Source of the DNA: Opitutales bacterium
Lineage (GTDB): Bacteria > Verrucomicrobiota > Verrucomicrobiia > Opitutales > UBA2987
Direction of reading: 5' to 3'
Length of the DNA stretch: 12,495 nucleotides
Assembly (NCBI GenBank): GCA_021772555.1
Contig: JAJFLT010000075.1
Span: 1-12,495 of the forward strand
Position 1 is the stretch's first letter; every line of letters starts with the position of its first letter. The position numbers and the translations under genes are program-made. The notes beneath the pieces were generated by a model that was not told the origin of the DNA, made no database searches, and worked only from the letters and a program-made list of their open reading frames with translations. Positions 7,924 through 12,495 of the stretch are shown piece by piece.

Positions 7924-8217
7924 ATGCTGAATGAAGATGATATAGTGATTGTGAGAACCTTCAACGGTTCTCTAAATACTCCTAGCGATTATGATGATAA
8001 TGAGAATTATTGGAGGTTAATTGGGTTTAAGGGAGTTGTTGTTAAGAGTTCTAGTGAAAAGTCGCTTTATGCTAGTTTCACCAGTGAGAAGAGGGTTCTA
8101 ATAAGGTTTGAGAAGAATATACTTAAATTAGGTTTGGAATGCCATAATGATATTGAAAATGCTTTATGGTTTCTTGAACAGGATGTAGAGATTCTTGATA
8201 AGACTAAAAATAAATAA
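7924..8217 (+). CDS. Small cytosolic protein of unknown function, SH3-like in appearance
   Basis: A 97-residue protein with no signal peptide or membrane segment. The sequence begins with an acidic stretch and the strand IVIVRTF, then YDDNENYWRLIGFKGVVV (23-40), SEKRVLIRFEKN (54-65) and LECHNDIENALWFLEQDVEIL (71-91). The alternation of short beta strands with Y/W and a late ECHNDxxNALW segment resembles small uncharacterised bacterial proteins I recall but cannot name; an SH3-like barrel is my guess. The gene has a good ribosome-binding site and lower G+C than the flanking core genes (24/60 in row 8041-8100). Proteins of this size in orphan patches are sometimes immunity or antitoxin partners, but no toxin gene is recognisable beside it, so I assign no function. 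Confidence 0.75.
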   Translation: MLNEDDIVIVRTFNGSLNTPSDYDDNENYWRLIGFKGVVVKSSSEKSLYASFTSEKRVLIRFEKNILKLGLECHNDIENALWFLEQDVEILDKTKNK

Positions 8218-8308
8218 TGGAGGGCACGCCGTAGTAGAGGAGATGTCAATTGATGGCAAACTTATAATTGAATCTACGGGTTTAATAACCTTTATGAACT
8301 GGATTTGA
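8201..8308 (+). pseudogene. Possible coding remnant ending in DGKLIIESTG-type sequence
   Basis: After an in-frame TAA (8198-8200), one frame stays open to TGA at 8306-8308. It reads GGHAVVEEMSIDGKLIIEST in its middle (8219-8278), which looks protein-like (beta strands with a DGK turn). The only ATG (8243) would give 21 residues, so it is more likely the tail of a decayed gene than a functional small protein. I cannot name the parent family. The open stretch slightly overlaps the end of the preceding gene in another frame. Low confidence. Confidence 0.2.
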
Positions 8309-8363
8309 ATTCTGAACCTTGACCCTTTTGCAGTCAAATAACACCTTTACGGAAATTCAAATT

Positions 8364-8996
8364 ATGAACAGAAAGATTCGAATCTCAGGATTAATCGTTA
8401 TGATGTATGTGTCGATTGCCTTAGTAAAACTGGATGGAGGTTATCTGGTTGCCTGTTCAGATTCGGAATGGGAGAGGGTCTACGAAATTTGTGAAATCGA
8501 CAAATTAAAGGATGTTTCTGAGAAAATGTCAGCTCCCGTAACCTACCGATTCATTTTGCGAGAGGATCTCTTAAATTTTGAGGTTCTAACATTTTTTATT
8601 TTTCCAGATTCGCAAGCTATGGAAGAGCGACGACATTTATATTATTTGGCAGATCTTGAGAAGCAAACGCAATTAACGAGATTGAAAGTTAAAAGAAACA
8701 TGAAAGGTCATGTTGTTAAGCGAAAGAAGATGGAACGCGCTGTGTCGAAAGACCAACTTCTAAAGTTTTTATATTTTTTAGGGAGAAATGAGTTGTTTTC
8801 CTTACCGAAACATCGGGATGCTCTTGAACCTCCCTCGGTACGGACTCTTCATATTCCGGGTTTGATTATTTCTGAGCGAGTTTTTTATGGTGAATACGTT
8901 GCGCTTTGCCGGCGGATGAGAAATGTGCCGGGGTCCGCTGCATGCGATATAGAAGTTTTTTTGAGGGAACTTTCTGAAGAAATATTTAGTAAGTGA
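8364..8996 (+). CDS. Secreted or membrane-anchored protein of unknown function
   Basis: I do not recognise this 210-residue protein. ATG at 8364 begins a basic N-terminus (MNRKIR) followed by a hydrophobic segment at residues 8-21, a signal peptide or anchor. An upstream TTG (8319) would add 15 polar residues before the signal and is less likely. The body is basic, with a lysine/arginine-rich middle (TRLKVKRNMKGHVVKRKK, 111-128) and C-terminal helices ending EVFLRELSEEIFSK. LVAC at 28-31 resembles a lipobox but lies ten residues past the start of a charged region, so lipidation is doubtful. Base composition is lower in G+C than the flanking core genes. A candidate terminator lies about 45 bases downstream. 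Confidence 0.7.
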   Translation: MNRKIRISGLIVMMYVSIALVKLDGGYLVACSDSEWERVYEICEIDKLKDVSEKMSAPVTYRFILREDLLNFEVLTFFIFPDSQAMEERRHLYYLADLEKQTQLTRLKVKRNMKGHVVKRKKMERAVSKDQLLKFLYFLGRNELFSLPKHRDALEPPSVRTLHIPGLIISERVFYGEYVALCRRMRNVPGSAACDIEVFLRELSEEIFSK

Positions 8997-9041
8997 CTTG
9001 GGGAGAAAAGAACATTGATGATTTTCAATTTTGTTTTGACT

Positions 9042-9076
9042 AGCGACTGGTTTTAGTTGGGTCAGGCTCGCTTTTT
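9042..9076 (+). terminator. Candidate rho-independent terminator closing the orphan-gene patch
   Basis: AGCGACTG (9042-9049) pairs with CAG (9063-9065) and TCGCT (9068-9072), with a two-base GC bulge, giving eight base pairs around a 13-nt loop. A run of five T residues (9072-9076) follows directly. It sits about 45 bases after the stop at 8996 and about 75 bases before the promoter at 9150, so it would insulate the small-RNA gene from upstream transcription. Confidence 0.45.
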
Positions 9077-9149
9077 ACCTTCAATTTGTCTGGGAAGGAC
9101 GAAAAAATTAAACTTTAATCAAACGCATCAAACGGAGCCAACGTATCAA

Positions 9150-9178
9150 TTGACGTTTATGGCGTTTTGCTGTATAAT
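9150..9178 (+). promoter_or_regulatory. Near-consensus sigma70 promoter of the 6S RNA gene
   Basis: TTGACG (9150-9155, five of six -35 bases) and a perfect TATAAT (9173-9178) are separated by exactly 17 bases. Transcription should begin about 6-9 bases downstream, at 9184-9187. That coincides with the 5' end of the closing stem of the RNA described below. This is the best promoter I see in the window. Confidence 0.8.
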
Positions 9179-9185
9179 GTCGCTC

Positions 9186-9414
9186 TATGTTGCAAAAGAC
9201 CGTAGAAGAAGAGCTTGATCGTCACTCCCGGATGGACTCGGCGGCTGTCAAACCGGATAGGGCCGATATCGAAAGGGTGCACGTTGTGGGTCCGCCCCGT
9301 GATCCGCCAACCGCCGTTGGAGAAGACGGGGTGGTGAGCACACGGCCCGCGAATGAAGGTTTCAGGACTAGCCGAAGATCTGATGGTAGCGGTGGAGAAT
9401 TGTGCCGCAATATA
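9186..9414 (+). ncRNA. ssrS: 6S RNA (housekeeping-sigma RNA polymerase regulator)
   Basis: 6S RNA mimics an open promoter and binds RNA polymerase holoenzyme, damping transcription in stationary phase. Seen here: a long interrupted hairpin with nested helices UAUGUUGC 9186-9193 / GCAAUAUA 9407-9414 (one G-U pair), CUCGGC 9237-9242 / GCCG-A-AG 9371-9377, AAACC 9250-9254 / GGUUU 9358-9362, GGGCCG 9260-9265 / CGGCCC 9343-9348, CCGCCCCGU 9292-9300 / ACGGGGUGG 9326-9334 and the tip CCAAC 9307-9311 / GUUGG 9316-9320 with a 4-nt loop. GCCGAUAU and GGUGAGCA match, in the same relative places, the central bubble of E. coli 6S RNA as I remember it; there the product RNA starts at the U of CCGAU. The promoter puts the 5' end at the closing stem. 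At about 229 nt it is longer than the E. coli RNA (184). The exact 3' end is uncertain, and no covariance search was run. Confidence 0.75.
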
Positions 9415-9538
9415 AAATGCCACGGGAAATCCGTAATTACCTCATTCCGGGGACGGCGAAAAAATAGGGTGACGGCTGCGGTTTGCTGTGGTAATTTTAT
9501 TTTTTGAATTTTTATCAAACTAGATTTTTAAGCTATTA
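9415..9538 (+). other. Spacer between 6S RNA and sufS; possible transcript tail
   Basis: No gene is visible here. A small hairpin (ACGG 9422-9425 with CCGT 9431-9434) follows the RNA but has no T tract. A weak stem at 9472-9489 (ACGGC with GCTGT) is followed four or more bases later by a T-rich run (9494-9506), which could be a poor terminator. I see no convincing separate promoter for sufS, so the suf pair may be reached by readthrough from the 6S promoter or by an unrecognised promoter in the AT-rich stretch just before the ATG. Confidence 0.3.
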
Positions 9539-10807
9539 ATGACTGAAAGCAGCCAGACCGCCTTGGGTGGGAACCGGATTGAATCCGGCCTCGATGTGCA
9601 TGCGTTGCGGGCCCGGTTTCCCATTCTCGCTAAACGCATCCGGGACAATTCCTTTGTTTATGTGGACAATGCCGCCACGACCCAGAAGCCCCAGTCGGTG
9701 ATCGATGTTTTGAACGAGTATTACACCGATCAAAACGCCAACATTCATCGCGGCATCCATTATCTGAGCGAGCAGGCCACGGAGGCTTATGAGGAGGCGC
9801 GCTGCCGGGTGGCACGGTTTATCAATGCGCCCAGCGAGCGGCAGGTCATTTTCGTGCGAGGGACGACGGAGGGCATCAACCTGGTGGCGCAAACCTTCGG
9901 GCGGCAGCGCATCCGTTCCGGTGACGAGATTCTCATTTCCACCCTCGAACACCATTCCAACATCGTTCCCTGGCAATTGGTGGCGGAGGCGCAGGGGGCG
10001 GTCATCAAGGTTATCCCGATCGATGACCGCGGTGTGCTCGATCTCGAGGCCTACCGGGCCCTTCTTAATGAACGGACGCGGATCGTGGCCTTGTCCCATG
10101 TTTCCAACGCCATCGGCACGGTCGTCCCCATTGTCGAAATGTGCCGGGAAGCGCACCAAAAAGGCATCCCGGTAGTCGTCGATGGCGCTCAATCGGCCCC
10201 GCATATGAAAGTGGATATGCAGGCACTCGATTGCGATTTTTTTGTTTTTTCGGGTCACAAGATATTTGGTCCGACGGGGATCGGCGTCCTCTACGGAAAA
10301 GATGAATGGCTGCGCGATATGCCGCCCTACGAAGGCGGCGGCGGTATGATCCAATCGGTTACTTTTGAAAAAACACGCTTTCTCGAATTCCCGGGAAGAT
10401 TCGAGGCGGGGACCCCGCACATTGCCGGGAGCATCGGCCTGGCCGCGGCCCTCGATTTTGTGGAAGAAATCGGAATCGATAAAATCGCCGCCTATGAAGA
10501 GGAAATCCTCCATTACGCTACCGAACAATTCAGCTCTATCGATGGATTGCGCATCCTCGGCACGGCACCGCAAAAAGCAGCCGTCCTTTCCTTCGTCCTG
10601 GATGAAGCGCATCCCCACGATATCAGCACGTTTCTGGACCAGGACGGTATCGCCATTCGGGCCGGGCATCATTGCGCGCAACCCCTCATGAAACGCCTTG
10701 GAGTGTCCGGAACGGCCCGCGCCTCCTTCAGTATTTACAACACACGCGAAGAAGTGGATAAGGTAGCCGATTCGCTTCGTAAAATAGTGCGATTTTTTAA
10801 ACGATGA
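9539..10807 (+). CDS. sufS: Cysteine desulfurase SufS (group II)
   Basis: PLP enzyme that takes sulfur from cysteine and carries it as a persulfide for Fe-S cluster assembly. The protein is 422 aa; most of the extra length over E. coli SufS (406) is an N-terminal tail of about 18 residues. Motifs are YVDNAATTQKP (41-51), TLEHHSN (135-141, H139 stacking on PLP), VDGAQSAPH (214-222; D215, Q218), the PLP lysine in FSGHKIFGPTGIG (237-249; K241) and the persulfide cysteine in RAGHHCAQPLM (374-384; C379), in the short-loop form typical of group II. ATG at 9539 has no Shine-Dalgarno sequence. It overlaps sufU by ATGA, so the two are co-translated and SufU is the expected sulfur acceptor. No SufBCD genes lie in the window. 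Confidence 0.96.
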   Translation: MTESSQTALGGNRIESGLDVHALRARFPILAKRIRDNSFVYVDNAATTQKPQSVIDVLNEYYTDQNANIHRGIHYLSEQATEAYEEARCRVARFINAPSERQVIFVRGTTEGINLVAQTFGRQRIRSGDEILISTLEHHSNIVPWQLVAEAQGAVIKVIPIDDRGVLDLEAYRALLNERTRIVALSHVSNAIGTVVPIVEMCREAHQKGIPVVVDGAQSAPHMKVDMQALDCDFFVFSGHKIFGPTGIGVLYGKDEWLRDMPPYEGGGGMIQSVTFEKTRFLEFPGRFEAGTPHIAGSIGLAAALDFVEEIGIDKIAAYEEEILHYATEQFSSIDGLRILGTAPQKAAVLSFVLDEAHPHDISTFLDQDGIAIRAGHHCAQPLMKRLGVSGTARASFSIYNTREEVDKVADSLRKIVRFFKR

Positions 10808-11253
10808 ATGAACTTTTCGATCTTTATCAGGAGATCATCCTGGACCACAACCGGCGACCGCGCAATTACCGGACCCTGGAAGAGCCGACCTCTTCGGCGG
10901 ATGGTTACAACCCCATTTGCGGCGATGAATTAAAGGTGTATTTAAAACTCGATGGCGACAAAATCAAGGACATCAGTTTTCAGGGGCAGGGTTGCGCGAT
11001 TTCCAAAGCTTCGGCCTCGCTCATGACGGTCGAACTGAAGGGCAAGACTTTGGCCGAGGCAGAGGCCGGGTTCAAACGTTTCCAGGAGATGCTGGCGGAA
11101 GAAGTGGATCAGGAGGTTGATTTTCTCGATTTCGGTGACCTCGCTTCCCTCTCCGGAGTGCGCCGTTTTCCCGCCCGTATTAAATGCGCCACCCTGGCCT
11201 GGCATGCCCTCGAAGCGGCTGTGCAAGGGCAAGAGGAGGCGACCACGGAATAG
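10804..11253 (+). CDS. sufU: SufU, zinc-dependent sulfur acceptor for SufS
   Basis: A 149-residue member of the SufU branch of the IscU/NifU fold. In Bacillus-type systems SufU accepts the persulfide from SufS through a zinc-bound cysteine and passes it to the SufBCD scaffold. The three cysteines and one aspartate are present: C39 and D41 in YNPICGDE, C64 in GQGCAISKASASL, and C128 in RIKCATLAW. The stretch between C64 and C128 carries the extra residues that distinguish SufU from IscU. The start is fixed by the ATGA overlap with sufS. The stop lies only 12 bases from the convergent stop of the HEAT-repeat gene, and no terminator hairpin is visible between them. Confidence 0.95.
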   Translation: MNELFDLYQEIILDHNRRPRNYRTLEEPTSSADGYNPICGDELKVYLKLDGDKIKDISFQGQGCAISKASASLMTVELKGKTLAEAEAGFKRFQEMLAEEVDQEVDFLDFGDLASLSGVRRFPARIKCATLAWHALEAAVQGQEEATTE

Positions 11254-11265
11254 CCATTCTTTCCT

Positions 11266-12495
11266 TTATCGGCCGTAGCGGGCTAGGTGGTTGGTAACTG
11301 GTTTTCCTATCAAGGGATCGTTCCGGTACGGCTCCAGCAGGTCCAGTGCGTCGGGGTTGCTCTGCCATAGCCTAAGGGTGTTTACGGCCATCCACTTGTC
11401 ATCTTTTTTGGGGCTTCGTAGCAGATTCTTGACCACCGATAGTGCTTTGTAGTCATTCATTTCGCTCAACGCCCGGAGCGCGCTTTGACGGACTTTTTTT
11501 TCCGGGTCCCTCTGAGCCAGGTTGAGAAGAGCGCTGGATCCTTGGGCAATTTTATTATTTCCCAACGCACTGGCGGCTCTTTCCCGAACTTGCGGATGTC
11601 GGTTCCTGCAGCCCAAAAATAGGACCTCCTCGAAACCGGAAAATTTCTGACGGCTGGCCAGGTCGATAACCGATTGAGCCACGCGGTAATCGGTATCTCT
11701 TTTCAGGCGGCTCTCACAAAATTTACGAAGATCAAAATAATCGAAGCGGCTGAGGGCTCCGGTGGCATAATAACGTATATTGTCTTCCCCATGGCTGGAA
11801 GCGAGTTTTACCAGAGCATCAAAAGCCTCCCGGTTTTCCGGATATTTTTTCAACTGGTTGATGGCGGCATTAGCTTTCTTATAGTCGGAGCTGGACGCAT
11901 TTTTCAGGGCCTCGGCCAGAAGCGGGTCGGGAATGGCTAAAAGTTTTTTAGTCAAATTTTGAATCGCTTGGCTTTCATTTTGCAGGCTCTCCCATCCGAT
12001 GGCCCGGTTCCAGTAATCCAGAAGGAGTTCGTTGGACTGGCGGCTGGTGCGGGTTTTCTCCCGTATGCGGGTAGCCAAACGATTCCCTAACAGCGGCTGC
12101 AAGTCGGGATCTTTTTCAAAGGCGGCCAGGAGGGGCAGGGCGCGTTCGTCCTCAAGCTTAAAAAGCCGGTTTGCAGCGAGAAAGGCGACGTGTCGGTTTT
12201 TTTCCGTTTGCAAAGTCAAGATCAAGTCCTCGGGCGATTGCCGCACGTCCATTTCCAGGAGATTTTTTAATGCCGATAGTCGGATGTGTGGTTGGGGGTG
12301 TTCGATCAAATAACGCAAAAGGAGTTTTTCCACCTCCGGTTCCACCTGGTATTCCAACAATGTTTTATTTGAGAGTTGGGAACTGAAGTTTTTCCCTGGA
12401 TTCTCGAAATCCATTTCCTTTAGAGCCAGTTGGAATTTCATTTGGTTGTATATCAGCAGCCGGAACATTGATTCATCCCAGCCGAGTTTTCGGAA
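11266..12495 (-). CDS. HEAT-repeat protein, 5' end probably beyond the window
   Basis: The frame is open from TAA at 11266 to the right edge. The first internal ATG is at 12468 (400 aa), but nine more codons upstream (FRKLGWDES) look coding, so the true start is likely outside. The protein is built of paired helices typical of HEAT or PBS-lyase-like repeats: about residues 46-76 and 78-120 counted from that ATG, a helical linker, then 212-390 with repeat cores such as VRERAASALGN, VRQSALRALSEM and KWMAVNTLRLW. No signal peptide or enzymatic motif is visible in this part; a membrane or catalytic domain could lie in the missing N-terminus. HEAT arrays usually mediate protein-protein contact. 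Its partner is unknown, and convergence with sufU gives no functional link. Confidence 0.8.
   Translation of the reverse strand, partial: FRKLGWDESMFRLLIYNQMKFQLALKEMDFENPGKNFSSQLSNKTLLEYQVEPEVEKLLLRYLIEHPQPHIRLSALKNLLEMDVRQSPEDLILTLQTEKNRHVAFLAANRLFKLEDERALPLLAAFEKDPDLQPLLGNRLATRIREKTRTSRQSNELLLDYWNRAIGWESLQNESQAIQNLTKKLLAIPDPLLAEALKNASSSDYKKANAAINQLKKYPENREAFDALVKLASSHGEDNIRYYATGALSRFDYFDLRKFCESRLKRDTDYRVAQSVIDLASRQKFSGFEEVLFLGCRNRHPQVRERAASALGNNKIAQGSSALLNLAQRDPEKKVRQSALRALSEMNDYKALSVVKNLLRSPKKDDKWMAVNTLRLWQSNPDALDLLEPYRNDPLIGKPVTNHLARYGR

Noticed and set aside
8445..8456. LVAC lipobox in the 8364 protein
   Set aside because: It follows charged and glycine residues after the hydrophobic segment has ended, so it is badly placed for lipoprotein processing.
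9157..9423. 88-codon minus-strand ORF over the same interval (and another at 9222-9518)
   Set aside because: It runs against the promoter, starts with GTG without a ribosome-binding site, and its open frame is a by-product of the GC-rich RNA gene.
9187..9507. 106-codon plus-strand ORF directly after a strong promoter
   Set aside because: The translation has no family-like features and the end is low-complexity basic sequence. The region folds as a 6S-like rod with matching core motifs, which explains the promoter better. A leaderless small protein cannot be fully excluded.
9536..10681. 381-codon minus-strand ORF antisense to sufS
   Set aside because: sufS has every catalytic motif in the plus frame; the long antisense frame is a codon-bias shadow.
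1..12495. CRISPR arrays, tRNA genes, insertion sequences, integrases or attachment repeats
   Set aside because: I found no regularly spaced repeats, cloverleaf-type sequences, transposase-like proteins or flanking direct repeats by eye; short or degenerate cases could escape this reading.

Overview
The window looks like a chromosomal segment of a Gram-negative bacterium. I infer the PVC superphylum, most likely Verrucomicrobiota. The supporting signs are the gene order uppS-cdsA-dxr-rseP, core genes that mostly lack Shine-Dalgarno sequences, a SufS-SufU pair, and lineage-like variants in CdsA and DXR. No 16S or other decisive marker is present, so this placement is an inference.

Positions 1-4373 (minus strand) hold an envelope and isoprenoid operon read right to left: undecaprenyl diphosphate synthase (uppS), phosphatidate cytidylyltransferase (cdsA), DXP reductoisomerase (dxr) and the site-2 protease RseP, which is cut by the left window edge. 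The genes are packed with a GTGA overlap, a 3-nt gap and an 11-nt overlap. Together they link the MEP pathway, lipid-carrier synthesis, phospholipid synthesis and envelope-stress proteolysis. Divergent from uppS are a pterin-4a-carbinolamine dehydratase (4629-4913), followed by a candidate terminator, and an NADP-type glutamate dehydrogenase (5072-6409).

Positions 6410-9000 are an accessory patch, AT-rich over much of its length. It contains a probable lipoprotein of unknown function, an extracytoplasmic gene on the minus strand broken by one in-frame amber codon, a small orphan protein with an unusually good ribosome-binding site, a possible gene remnant, and another secreted or anchored orphan protein. 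A candidate terminator closes this patch. The gaps 6410-6525 and 7694-7923 hold nothing I recognise apart from that ribosome-binding site.

Positions 9150-9414 carry the main find of the window: a near-consensus sigma70 promoter followed by what I read as a 6S RNA (ssrS) gene. It is a rod-like RNA with the E. coli-like core motifs GCCGATAT and GGTGAGCA and a closing stem that begins at the predicted transcription start. Three spurious ORFs lie over it. Downstream is the iron-sulfur pair sufS-sufU (9539-11253, ATGA overlap), which faces a convergent HEAT-repeat protein running off the right edge of the window.
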